This document shows positions 10,982 to 21,672 of a stretch of DNA of 64,000 bases, piece after piece. The translations under genes were made by a program, and so were the position numbers. Origin of the DNA: Simmondsia chinensis (lineage: Eukaryota > Streptophyta > Magnoliopsida > Caryophyllales > Simmondsiaceae); NCBI GenBank assembly GCA_018398585.1, contig JAGTTD010000015.1, positions 5,027,001 through 5,091,000 of the forward strand, written 5' to 3'. Under the pieces are notes generated by a model. It did not search any database, had not been told where the DNA came from, and was given only the letters and a program-made list of their open reading frames with translations. Position 1 is the first letter of the stretch, and every line of letters begins with the position of its first letter.

Positions 10982-11765
10982 GCCGCTGCTCCGGTGCACA
11001 CAGTATAACCGGCGGCCGTCATCCAGGATTAACGCGATCCGACTCTTAACGTGCACTTGTTAATTGTCGGGTAGGACTGCCTTGAACTTTGCCCATAAAT
11101 TTGAGGAGAAAGAGAGAAAGGTCGAGAATGAGGAGAAGAGATCTGAGCCGAGAATTGCTTTCCCAAAACTCCCCACTATACCACGGCTACTCGAATAAGC
11201 TAACAAATACGGAGTGCGATGATCGGAGGCCAATAATTCTTGTTGAAGGGGCGGTGGTAGAACTTGGCATTGTTGTAGTGAACATTATTAATGTAGTAAG
11301 ACAGAGACTTTGGCATGCTCCTCATATTAAAATTTGGGATTGTAAATTATAAGATTTTCTCTATTATTGTTTTGAATTTTCTGGAACCCTAGATGTTAGC
11401 ACGGAGGAGGAGAGAGGATATGGATCATAGCTAAGGAATTTTGATGATGTATATTCCCTTTGATTAGTGGGTGTAAACTAGTGTAGAAACGGTAACAATT
11501 ATTAAAAACCGGGTGCAATAAATTCCAACGGCAATAAACAGACGTAATAAATTGCAACAGCTATATTATCAATAAATTCCCAACAGTCACAATTTTAATG
11601 ACCCTAAACAACTAGTAACGGTAAAAGATCCATAAATAGCGCGGCTAAAATATTGTCCGGAAAAATAAATATACCCTTAAGAAAAGAATCACCCACACTA
11701 TTTTTCCAACGTGGGATACAACTCCCCCATAAAAGTAAAGATTTGCTTGTATCATTTTTCCAACA
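10840..11765 (-). repeat. 5' LTR of element 1
   Basis: 926 bp, minus-strand TGTTGGAAAAATGATACAAG to CAATTTTTCTAACA. The start matches the start of the right-edge copia LTR (TGTTAGAAAAATTATACAAG at 62163), and inner blocks such as GGGCAAAGTTC, AGTGCACGTTAAGAGTC and CGTTAATCCTGGA are shared with it. Confidence 0.88.
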
Positions 11766-11770
11766 TATAA

Positions 11771-12772
11771 GTGTTAAGACAAACGTGTTTTTGTGATAGC
11801 AATTTAGTAAAATTTATGACTATATATTATACACTACAAGTAATATTATTACCTAAAAATAACACTTACTGCCCTTGCAATTACTTTCAGAGCTTTTGAT
11901 TATTTTTGCATGGTATTGGGGATTTGTCCCTGCAGGGTAGTCCCTGTAGAAGTAAGTGTTATAATTCATAATCGATTAAGATATTTGAGCATAAAAACGT
12001 AAAGAGAGTATTACATTGATAAAAGAAAGGGGAGAAACATAGAGAGAATTGGGGGAGAAAAAGAAACATAACATCACATCATTCTAAGCATAAGCAAAAC
12101 CCTAAGCTAAGCACTGTCATTTATACCAAATAAATTTAGTTAGTTATGCTAAGGTGGCATTGGCGCTGACATGGCGTTGGTGATGTGGCATTGCTGATGA
12201 GACAATCGGGGAGAACCGACACTAATTCGGGAGTAACCCTCGGTAATATTCGTATTAGTAAGACTACGTAAATCTTATCATTTCCAAACCCTACCTTGAC
12301 GAAAGCCTTTTTAAAACACTGTTTCGTTGTAGTTGTAAAGGAATTGGGATTTGGGAAAAGGAATAAGTACAATATAAGGCTACACGAGGGGCCCTCTGTT
12401 CCCTGATATTTTTAGGGTTCTCTTAGGTCTCGCTTGTTCGAGTGGCCTGTTTTGTACTGCGACTCTGTCGTTAATTATCGGAAAGAAAAAAAAAAAAAAA
12501 AAGAGAGGCCCTGAAGAGGTGTACTTGGGGTTATGTGTTCTGTGTTAACAGTTACTTTTTAATGGAGGGATCAGAGAGGTGAAAAACAGAAGGCATGCAT
12601 GCCAAATTGTGTGGCGTAGCAGCAGGACTTAGTCAAAAAGTGCCAAGTATGGAGTGGTAAATCAACATCCCAATATTTGCTGGTTCACCCGAAGCAATAT
12701 ATTCTTATAATATCGGTAAAATCTCACACGATATGATAATCGATTTGGAAAAGAGGTTTTTACTTGGATAAA
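11771..12772. other. Intergenic, no supported gene
   Basis: AT-rich, with an 18-base A tract near 12486. A short frame at 12136-12372 (minus) has no recognisable domain and no coding character I can support. Confidence 0.4.
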
Positions 12773-13030
12773 GGGTCTGTTTGGTCAAACTTTAAAAAAA
12801 ATTATGTTTTTATATCAATTTTTGCCAAAGTGCTTTCCATAGTAATAAAATTTTTGGCGAAAAAAATTCAGTTTGTGCTTTTGTTTTTACATTAAAAGAA
12901 AATAATTATTTTTCTGTTTTTAAGAGTTTTTGCTTCCATTTACAAATATTCTTTTTTAATTACCATCAATTATGAAAAAAGTATTTTTTTTCAAAAATAG
13001 TCTTTTCTAAAAAACTCAAACAAACAGGCC
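12773..13030. mobile_element. Possible MITE (GTTTG termini)
   Basis: Imperfect inverted ends: gggtctgtttggtcaaactt on the left, aactcaaacaaacaggcc on the right. The inside is AT-rich, partly self-complementary and non-coding. No convincing target duplication was found, so the exact ends are uncertain. Confidence 0.42.
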
Positions 13031-13250
13031 TTGTTTTTCATGATAAATATTTTTTCAAAATTAAAAATTTGGTCAAACCGATTAAATTTAAATTAACAAG
13101 TTTATGCTATTAAATTAAATTGTTTATATAGTTACGTGAAGTTATAAAATTATTTGAACTTGCAATGCAAAGTTAGTCAAAAAGTGAGGGGATATCTCAT
13201 CATAATAACATGGCAAAATTTGACTCTAATCCCAAATCAGAAAAAATATA

Positions 13251-13348
13251 TTTTTTTTGTCACTCTAAGAAGGGGGAGTGAGAATCGAACCCGGAATTCC
13301 GGTGTGGCACACAAACTCCCCAACCAGGGGAGCTCCCGGGATATTCTC
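13251..13348 (-). mobile_element. tRNA-derived SINE
   Basis: On the minus strand: AGCTCCCCTGGTTGGGGAG (box A-like), then 30 bases, then GGGTTCGATTCTCAC (box B), a short body, and an AT tail. The flanks aatcagaaaaaatata (13235-13250) and aatcaaaaaatatc (13349-13362) look like a target duplication with one indel. It is not a tRNA gene because no acceptor stem pairs. It belongs to a different SINE family from the 5S-headed copies. Confidence 0.58.
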
Positions 13349-13601
13349 AATCAAAAAATATCATTCAATTGCTTTTGACATTCTAAATTTTATTATTTTG
13401 ATAAAATTTTACTTATCTAAATCAGCTTTGTAAAATTTGGCAAATATGCATCAAATATATTTTCTTTGATAAATAAAAGTGATGGTCTGCATCGATACAA
13501 AATGGGAAAAGGGGAGACTGATAAAATCCACAAGGCCCTACCACAAACCAATTTGCAGGAAATATTAATGAGAAGCATATAATATAAGTGTGCATGGTTG
13601 A

Positions 13602-14387
13602 TGTTAGATATTTTAATAAAAAATACATATTCTACATATTACGTAATAGTTTTTGAGTGTAAAAGAATAATTGATTTCTCCTTGAACATTAAATCAAAAC
13701 CTTTGAAATTCTAATCTTAAATCATGCTTTCGGTTACGTTTTAAAATTCAATGTTGCATGATGATGCTATTTATGTTGGTAATCTTTATTGAACGCAAAC
13801 AATTATATTTTGTATATATGATAGATTTTAAAATACCTACACAATAAATTATTGGAATATTTTCATTAACAATACTTATAATGCCTTGACCATATAAAGC
13901 CTTCGGTTACAAAAAAAATGAAATAAAATCTCCTAAATGCTTGGCAACGGCAATTTGATGGTAAATGAAAGAAATGCATGAAGGTTGTTATTGTGCATAT
14001 AAAAAGTCTTTAAAGCCAAGTTTGAGAGAGCATTTGAAAAAATATAAAAGCTTTTATATTGAAAGGATTTCAATTTATTCTTCATTTTTCTTTCAAGATG
14101 GATTATTCTACTTTCGCTAAGTAAGGTGTTGTGGAGGTTCTAGCTTTTAAGGCTGTGCAGACCTTGAAAGTGCCAACTGTGGTTGGGCGTTGTATCCTGG
14201 AAGCGGCGCGTCGGTACCTGCTGCACCGGCTCAGATCCGAGAGGGGTTCGAAACCGTCTTAAAGAGAGCGTGATCCGCGCCTCACTCAACTGTGACTTTA
14301 TTGGTACTTCGTCATTTTCAGTGTTTCAGGTGATATCCTTCTACTTTATATGTTTTATTTTATTATTATTTTCATTTGGTTCCAACA
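13602..14387 (+). repeat. 5' LTR of element 2
   Basis: 786 bp. A TATA-like catataaaaag lies at 13997-14005. Downstream come ggcgttgtatcctgga, ctgcaccgg and gaaaccgtcttaaa (14250-14263). The same order, with altered sequence, occurs in element 1 and at 62160-63229. The LTR is nearly identical to the right one over most of its length. Confidence 0.88.
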
Positions 14388-14403
14388 ATTTTAAAAAGGT
14401 TTC
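14250..14403 (+). other. LTR segment complementary to the primer-site position, element 2
   Basis: The sequence just after the 5' LTR is attttaaaaaggtttc (14388-14403). Its reverse complement matches LTR bases 14250-14263 (gaaaccgtcttaaa) at 12 of 14 positions. The loop is 126 bases, against 127 in element 1. Both partners differ from those in element 1, so the pairing is kept while the sequence changes. The two mismatches fall in the core. Confidence 0.5.
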
Positions 14404-16820
14404 ATCTTATTTGTATATTTTGGAAAAACCATGAATTTATATAATCTGGGAAATCAATTGTGGAGATTGTTTAAGTTGCTAATATTTGCACGAAAAGTAT
14501 ATGAGCACAAATTGACCGCATTTCGCTCTTGGTATATATATTTAGATATTACTACATTGTTTATGTTTGATGCTACATCTTCTATGAGTTTTTGTACTCT
14601 TCATGCTTTTGATTTCTCAACTGAATAAATCCTAGTTAGATATGCACAATTGGCCCAATGGTATTTAAAAAAAAAAAAAAACATGGGCCATAATTATGTT
14701 ATATTTTGAACAGAAAAAAGAAAAACAAGATCATGCGTGAACTGTTTGATAGCATGCTATTTATGGTCTTAATTTGACAAATACTAAAGCATAACTGGGC
14801 CTTGCAACATGCGATTTTGTTAAAACTTAGTTTTTAGTGAATTTGGGAAAAATCCAATTTGTACTCTTCATGGACAATCTTTGCCTAATCTCCTAGATTC
14901 AAACATTTATATATTGTGTTAATTGCAATGTCGATAAATAAACTTGTTATTAATTCCATAATAGGAACATACGAATATTACAATTCTCTGAAAAAGTAGT
15001 TGAATGGCACTTTTGTTATTAAAGTATCTATTGGTGTTTTTTAATGATTAGTGTCATCTCAATATGAAGCATTAGCCCACTGCCAAATTTAGTTACCATT
15101 TTAAAGTTTAATATGGTCATTTTCTTGACTAATTCCGTTACTTTGGACTTGCTTGATTGTTTACTCTTAGTCCCGCGTTAGATTGGCATGTATATATCTA
15201 CCCAAATGATGAGGTTGCCAATGTTATTAATCTAAGCAAATATACTAGTAATACTAACAGTCTAAGATATACAGGTGATATGCTTTATTAGTTCTCTTTG
15301 GTCACATACATTCATTTGCATGGACCTATGCTAGATTTGTCTTGGTGGGTTATAGTATTGCTGGTTTTAAAAGAAAATATGGTAATACTAGTTATATCTA
15401 TGTGTACCCAATTTGCTAAACTATGTTTGTCTTTACTTTGCCAATAGTGGGGGTTTAATCATGTAGAATATCCTTGGAGAATCCCGGTACATCCTATTTA
15501 AGAGATGAATGAAAGCTGACGTGCGTACTTTCTTGTGCTTGCACAATGGTACTATTAGATGTGCCTTATTTAAATGGGCCACATTCCAAAAAAAAAAAAG
15601 GTTGAACACTTTAAAATAAAAATGTTTAATTTCAAATGTTGATATGGTTTACTTGAACCGATCCATGTCTTTTAATTTTGTTCAATGGCGATAATTATAT
15701 ATGTCCTTTATGTATGAACAAAATTAAATTTGTTTACAATTGAAATTGAGCTTCAAATGTAAGTAAATATGCTCTTGGTTGCTTCACCGGAATTAGTCAA
15801 GTTACAAAGATACGATATTTGGTTGATCAAAAAACAAATATACAATATTTAATGAGTTTTAACACCTTGTTTCCGGGTAATTATGTTTTAATGCCTACTA
15901 TTGGTAACTTTGGTTGACGTTGAGTAATTGCATGAAAACTCCATCTACTTAAAGGCTTGAATTTCAAGCCAACTGGTTTGTAGATAACTTATAACTAAGT
16001 TGTTGGTGTATATAGTCTTTGATGTTGGTCACTTTAGTGTGGCCCCCTTGAATCACAATTTTTACTTTCACATTTAAGCCTTATCTTGTCTAGGCAGATC
16101 CTAATCTATAAGAATGTTAGGCAATGTAAAACTGATGAAACAAAGGCCAGATTAATATGAGTTTCATAAGAGTCGTTGTCGAGACCTTTGGTAGTATGTT
16201 TTATCCCAAGGATATATTGCACTTAAAAGCAACATCATGATTGTCTTAGATTATTCGATGGAGTGTTGCTAATTGAAGAACATTGTCAAAAATATTGTCA
16301 AATAATTCAATGTTTACTAGTGATCAATATTTAAATTTGGCTTGGATATTATGTAAGAGAGTACATTCATATTGCAAAGATTGTCATTAAGACAAATTGA
16401 TAGCTCTACCCTTATTGCGTTGTTTCATCTCATACTCTTGTATTTAGGCACGTTGGCAAGAAGTGGATAGTATGAGGTATGGTACGATTGGCATGGTTTA
16501 TGAATGTGGCAATAATAGAATAGTGGCATTTTGGATTTGATATGTTGTCCGTGATGGGCGTTGCCAGAATGTGGCATGTCAGTTTGTTGTTGGGCGAGCG
16601 TCAAAGGCTGTGTAGTGCCAATGATGCAAGGAAGCGACAGCAGACTTATGTTGTTTGGAAGTGGTGAAAAATATATATTACATAGATCTCTTGTGCCACT
16701 AAGATAAGATATGAATGGAAAAGTGTAATGCCATGACAATGGTAGGTCCAGATTTGTCACTAATGGCGCCAATGATGATACAATGTGTTACGAGGGCATA
16801 AAAGCTCTAGTTAGAGTTAA
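14404..16820. other. Internal region of element 2, non-coding
   Basis: AT-rich, stops in all frames, no retroviral-type domain. A 115-codon frame on the minus strand (16425-16772) has no family resemblance that I recognise. Confidence 0.5.
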
Positions 16821-16828
16821 GATCTGGA

Positions 16829-17414
16829 TAGGGATGGCAATGGGACGGGGCGGGTATGGGGGGTGTCTCCTTCATACCCGTACCCGCCACCCAAATTCTA
16901 TAGCCGTACCCGCCCCATTACCTGCCACGGGTATGAAGTAGATACCCGTACCCGCCCCGGCGCGTACAAACTCATACTCATACCTGCCCCATTACCCGCG
17001 GGTATCCAATAGGCATGCATTACCCGCCCCGTACCCTCTCTAATGTGTATAGAAAACAATTATCTATACCGGGTCATATTAGTTATTTAATACTACTTTT
17101 AAAAATTAATTATATTTTTTTATAACATTGATAAACAATTTGGGTTATTAAATTTAAACATGTATTTTTTTAATTTGAAGGTTAATTATGTACAAAATAA
17201 AGAGAGTATGGCGGGTATGAGGTGGAGCAATGCGGGTATAGGGCGGCGCGGGGCGGGTACAAAACTATGCCCGTACCCGCCCCATACCCGTGACCGGTAC
17301 GGGGCGGGTACACCGAACCCGTACCCACTACCCACCCCACTTATACCCGTACCCTCCTCAAACGGGGTGGGTACCCGCGGGTAGCGAGTTTTACCAGCCC
17401 CATTGCCATCCGTA
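16829..17414. mobile_element. Palindromic hAT-like MITE, copy 1
   Basis: 586 bp with long inverted GC-rich arms built from CGGGTACGGG words and ends tagggatggcaatggg / ccccattgccatccgta, around an AT-rich centre. The flanks gatctgga (16821-16828) and gatctaga (17415-17422) are an 8-bp duplication with one change, as made by hAT transposases. The same element occurs in the opposite orientation at 31498-31972. The frames on both strands between 17160 and 17431 are products of the palindrome, not genes. Confidence 0.82.
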
Positions 17415-17564
17415 GATCTAGATGGCATCAAGGGGGATGAGACTTAAGCCTAAAAAAGAAATTGGGTCACCTATGAGGATACCTTGAAAAGGGACAAACG
17501 AATCATAGAGTGATCAGTGGGTGAGCATGCATTTCATTTTATTATTATCTTAGTTCATCCCTAT

Positions 17565-17960
17565 GGTGCGGCATGCTTACTTGTGGCGATGTTGAGGTTG
17601 AGCTAGTTACGCTCTTAATGAGGTCTATAGCCCCTATGTTGGGGTGGGGTGTATGGCCACGAGTACACTCCTGATAGACTCACCTATATAAGTGTGGGAG
17701 TAAGGCCGCTTCCTATGAGAGTTTGGGCTAACTCTCTAGAGCGCTCATGAATCCAGGATGATGCACAGGGCCATAATGTGCACGCTTTAGAAAGCCTATG
17801 GGGGCACCTTGGATACCATGTGTGTGAAGCACTCTACATGCCCTTAAGCAACCAAGGTTTAAAGGCTAAGTCCACCGTGGTTCTAGTACGGGAGTTGTTG
17901 AAACACTAAGTGAGGATTTAAAGGTATTGCTACTCTCATGATGCACGGGGTCCTCACTTA
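17565..17960 (+). repeat. Conserved 3' block of element 2
   Basis: Contains cacctatataagtgtgggag, ggccgcttcctatgagag and ctctagagcgctcatgaat. These match the tandem repeat of element 1 in the same orientation relative to transcription. The block ends about 60 bases before the polypurine tract. Confidence 0.65.
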
Positions 17961-18014
17961 GCCAAAAATATATTTCTTTTCAAAAAACTATTCTTGTTCA
18001 TTTTTATTAAAATA

Positions 18015-18024
18015 AGTGGGGGAA
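18015..18024 (+). other. Polypurine tract of element 2
   Basis: agtgggggaa directly before the right LTR; it sets the plus orientation and resembles the tract of element 1 (GTGGGGGAT). Confidence 0.75.
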
Positions 18025-18812
18025 TGTTAGATATTTTAATAAAAAATACATATTCTACATATTACATAATAGTTTTTGAGTGTAAAAGAATAATTGATTT
18101 CTCCTTGAACATTGATTCAAAACCTTTGAAATTCTAATTTTAAATCATGCTTTCGGTTACGTTTTAAAATTCAATGTTGACATGATGATGCTATTTATGT
18201 TGGTAATCTTTATTGAACGCAAACAATTATATTTTGTATATATGATAGATTTTAAAATACCTACACAATAAATTATTGGAATATTTTCATTAACAATACT
18301 TATAATGCCTTGACCATATAAAGCCTTCGGTTACAAAAAAAAATGAAATAAAATCTCCTAAATGCTTGGCAACGGCAATTTGATGGTAAATGAAAGAAAT
18401 GCATGAAGGTTGTTATTGTGCATATAAAAAGTCTTTAAAGCCAAGTTTGAGAGAGCATTTGAAAAAATATAAAAGCTTTTATATTGAAAGGATTTCAATT
18501 TATTCTTCATTTTTCTTTCAAGATGGATTATTCTACTTTGGCTAAGTAAGGTGTTGTGGAGGTTCTAGCTTTTAAGGTTGGGCAGACCTTGAAAGTACCA
18601 ACTGTGGTTGGGCGTTGTATCCTGGAGGCGGCGCCTCGGTACCTACTGCACCGGTTCAAATCCGAGAGGGGTGCGAAACCGTCTTAAAGAGAGCGTGATC
18701 CGCGCCTCGCTCAACTGTTACTTTATTGGTACTTCATCATTTTCAGTGTTTCAAGCGATATCCTTCTACTTTATATGTTTTATTTTATTATTATTTACAT
18801 TTGGTTCCAACA
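18025..18812 (+). repeat. 3' LTR of element 2
   Basis: 788 bp, near-copy of 13602-14387, with few substitutions and small indels, for example one extra A in the A tract near 18340. Confidence 0.88.
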
Positions 18813-18814
18813 TT

Positions 18815-19157
18815 TGATATAGTGTAATTCTGAAACTAATACTGCTATTAGTCTAGGATATTAGATTAAGATTAGACTTGGAATGGTCATTAAGGATACA
18901 TGTATGGTTGTGGCAATTTTTTAATAAGTGCTTCATTGTTGTTAGCTAGTTAGAGGAGTTAGTTAGGATTTCAAGAATATATAGGTGAACTGTTGTTGTT
19001 GAATGATAGGTCGAATGATAATACAAATTGTAACTCTCTTTCTTCATCCCTTCCTTCTTCTTCTTCTTCTCCCATATTCTTCTCAATATCATCATTCAGT
19101 TGATCTTCGAGGGGCAAACCGACCCTTCCTAGATTAACCCGTATCAGTGTTATATCA
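18815..19157. mobile_element. Solo LTR abutting element 2
   Basis: A 343-bp unit, tgatatagtgtaattctg ... agtgttatatca, flanked by acatt on both sides (18810-18814, 19158-19162). The left acatt uses the last three bases of element 2's LTR, so this insertion came after element 2. Inside are an atatatagg TATA-like box and a CTT-rich leader. The strand is not certain. Confidence 0.62.
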
Positions 19158-19162
19158 ACATT

Positions 19163-19666
19163 TTTAACAAAACTACATCATACTTAATTAAAATAATTCT
19201 ATTAAGTTTGATAAAGGGTGCTAATATATGCCATCATTTTTGGAAAAAATTCATATATTCTAACGAAATTATACTTCTATACTAATGGGATCATATGTCA
19301 TGTTAGTATTTTATAGCAAATTCATGATATTTTAGCTAAACTTACTAAAATAGTTCAATTTTTAAAACCTCAAGGTATATACCTTCTTGATGGCTAGCTG
19401 TCGTTTGCTTACTCTAATTTGATTCTATTTGTCTTTGTTTAGAATCTTCCAGATGCATTGGGATTCCTGATTGTATTTGTACTAATATTGAGCATTAACT
19501 TTTATTACAAAGAAATTATTTTTATCTTTTTAATGTACAATATCAGGTAGATATCTAGAAAAATCCTTTGTAAATAACCTCCTGCTGTGGAGAATAATTT
19601 TCCAATATTTTAAATTTTGGTCATAATGTTAAATTATAATTTACTTTTTGACTTTAAAAAAATGTT
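19163..19666. other. AT-rich target region of the copia insertion
   Basis: No gene. A ~110-bp part (19270-19400, ending caaggtatataccttcttgatggct) is weakly similar to 25480-25590, so the copia probably inserted within or near an older repeat. The copia target site is ggatc (19667-19671). Confidence 0.4.
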
Positions 19667-19671
19667 GGATC

Positions 19672-19901
19672 TGTAAAAATATAAAAACTGAGAAATACAA
19701 AAGAATTGCTTGAATGAGTTTGATACTTGCATTCATGAAAATAAACTAATTTATAGTACAAATAAACTAATAAATTCTAGGCTAGAAATGTAGATCTTGT
19801 CTACTAATAGTCTTTACTACTAGGACTATTACATGTATATACAAATAAAATACAAAAGAAATACATAAATAAAATTCATATTGAACTAGTTATTTTCAAC
19901 A
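19672..19901 (-). repeat. 3' LTR of the copia
   Basis: 230 bp; minus-strand ends TGTTGAAAATAA ... ATTTTTACA. Confidence 0.9.
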
Positions 19902-19934
19902 CTCCCCCTCATGTTGGAGCATGTAAATTTACAA

Positions 19935-20567
19935 TGCCCAACTTGTAAAGAAATGATGAAAATAGAGGAGAATCGAAAAACTTGGTAAAAACACCCGCTA
20001 CTTGACCTGCCGACAGCACGAATGAAGTGTTAATAACCCAAGCCAATAATTTTTCTCAAACAAAATGACAATCCACCTCTATGTGTTTAGTCTTCTAATG
20101 GAAAACGGGATTTGAAGCAATGTGAAGCGCCACTTGATTATCACAGAACAAGATTGCAGGCTTGTCTATCTTGACTTGAAGATCGCTTAAGAGACACTGT
20201 AGCCAAACTAACTCACTAGTCGTCGTTGCCATAGCACGATACTCTACTTCAGCAGATGAGTGAGAAACAACAGTTTGTTTCTTAGAACGCCAAGAAACTG
20301 GGGAACCACCAATGAAAATAATGAAACTTGTAGTAGAACGTCGAGTTGTAGGGCAACCAGCCCAGTTAGCCTCACAATAAGCTCAAATACTGAGATCGCA
20401 ATCACTAGGAAGAAAAATCCCCTGTCCCGAGACTCCTTTAACATAACGAAGCACACGATAAGCCGCCTCTAAATGCGGCATTCGAGGATCATGCATGAAC
20501 TGACTAAGAATCCGAACTGCATAATAGATATCAGGTCGAATAATGGTGAGACAAAGTAAACGCCCAA
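19935..20567 (-). pseudogene. Copia RNase H remnant
   Basis: In a frame shifted from the reverse transcriptase the minus strand reads [18 protein letters not shown], a WAGCPTTRRSTT motif, SAEVEYRAMA and LFCDNQVALHIASNPVFH, which are hallmarks of the copia RNase H. In-frame stops occur after CDLSI and after PVFH. The segment is joined to the upstream domain by a frameshift near 20568. Degradation of the RNA strand of the RNA/DNA hybrid would have been its role. Confidence 0.85.
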
Positions 20568-21404
20568 CTAATCGACGATACCTTCCTGGTCTTCAATATG
20601 ATCTCCTACTTGATTCATCAAATAATGATTCTGAACAATGGGTGTGGAAACAAGTTTAGCACCTAGGAGTCCTGTTTCATTCAAAATATCAAGAGCGTAT
20701 TTCCTTTGACTTAAAACTATTCCTTCTTTTGACCGAGCACCTTGGATTCCAAGAAAGTATTTAACAGGGCCTAGGTTCTTAATTTCAAACTTGCCATCGA
20801 GGGAAGACTTAACCTTTTCAATATATTCCACATTATTCCCAGTTATGATTACATCATCAACATATACCAAAATCCCAGTAAAAACCGAATTATGCATGTA
20901 AGTAAACAATGAATAGTCTGACTTAGATTGTGTGAAACCCATGTTTGTTAGAAAATTAGCAAATTTTTTATTCCAATTTCTAGAAGCTTGCTTTAACTCA
21001 TATAATGACTTTCGCAAACGACAGACCTTATCCACGTGTTTCTTTTCAAAACCTTGTGGAAGTTTTATATAAACTTCTTCATCAAGATCACCATATAAGA
21101 AGGCATTGTTTACACCCAACTGATGTACAACCCAACTTCTAGCGGCTGCAACTGCAAGAACACAACGTAAAGTAACAAGTTTGGCCATAGGAGCAAAAGT
21201 GTCATGGTAATCTATACCTTCGACCTGTTTATAACCCTTGGCGGCTGAACGAGCTTTGTACCGTTTAATGGTACCGTTTGATTTGTACTTAATCGTGTAC
21301 ACCCACTTCGAATCAATGGGCTGCTTTCCCAGTGGCAACTCTTCTAAAGACCAAGTTTGGTTTTGTTCAAGTGTCGAAATCTCCTTCTCCATAGCTTCTT
21401 TCAA
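20568..21404 (-). pseudogene. Copia reverse transcriptase
   Basis: 278 codons open. Motifs: KWVYTIKYKSNGTIKRYKAR, a QVEGIDYHDTFAPMAK block, the LGVNNAFLYGDLDEEVY region, and the catalytic YVDD in ILVYVDDVIITGNN. In the typical copia motif VNNAFL reads VKNAFL or DVNNAFL with an Asp nearby; here the first catalytic Asp position (QLDV...) reads QLGV, an apparent Asp-to-Gly loss. It copies element RNA into DNA when intact. The frame ends at a stop near 20568, before RNase H. Confidence 0.9.
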
Positions 21405-21672
21405 ACGTCCAAATTGAACTGCCTAAGAGAAATTATGTGGCTCATCACTGGAAGTGATGGCTCGTAGCAGAGTTGAATGAGAGTTAGCAAATTGTACATT
21501 TGAAACAAAATTTGAAATCGGATAGACCATACCTAAGTCGACCTATGAAGCAGTAGGACGAGGATGGGCTATAGATGGGACATCAACAATGTAGCCTTGA
21601 TACTTAGCGGGCATCGAACAAGTAGGGACTGATCTACCCAACCCAACACCCCTCTGCTGCTACGGGCTGCTG

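Larger units (their letters stand above)
5767..11765 (-). mobile_element. LTR element 1, family F, non-autonomous (LARD-like)
   Basis: Two direct LTRs (5767-6709 and 10840-11765) enclose 4.13 kb without any gag, protease, reverse transcriptase or integrase sequence that I can recognise in six frames. Orientation is minus: the polypurine tract TTGTGGGGGAT lies beside the left LTR at 6710-6720. Flanks tatta (5762-5766) and tataa (11766-11770) are a probable 5-bp duplication with one change. It is a large non-autonomous derivative that would need enzymes from a relative such as the copia at the right edge (62163 onward), whose LTR shares several blocks. Inside are a ~215-bp tandem repeat (6929-7414) and a TRIM-like remnant (9908-10100). 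In place of a TGG primer site it carries a sequence complementary to its own LTR (10823-10981). Confidence 0.85.
13602..18812 (+). mobile_element. LTR element 2, family F, non-autonomous (LARD-like)
   Basis: Direct LTRs (13602-14387, 18025-18812) with TGTTAG...CCAACA ends enclose 3.6 kb that has no recognisable gag-pol in six frames. The polypurine tract agtgggggaa (18015-18024) sets the plus orientation. The left flank is gttga (13597-13601); the right flank tttga (18813-18817) matches four of five, but the abutting solo LTR at 18815 makes this uncertain. The inside holds a nested palindromic MITE (16829-17414) and the conserved 3' block (17565-17960) shared with element 1. Like element 1 it lacks a TGG primer site. 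Confidence 0.85.

Noticed and set aside
13251..13348. Possible tRNA gene
   Set aside because: Boxes A and B are visible, but there is no acceptor stem or CCA-compatible end, and a target duplication and AT tail indicate a SINE.
17160..17431. Overlapping Gly/Pro/Tyr-rich frames on both strands
   Set aside because: They are translations of the palindromic arms of the MITE at 16829-17414. The same is true of frames at 31464-31951.
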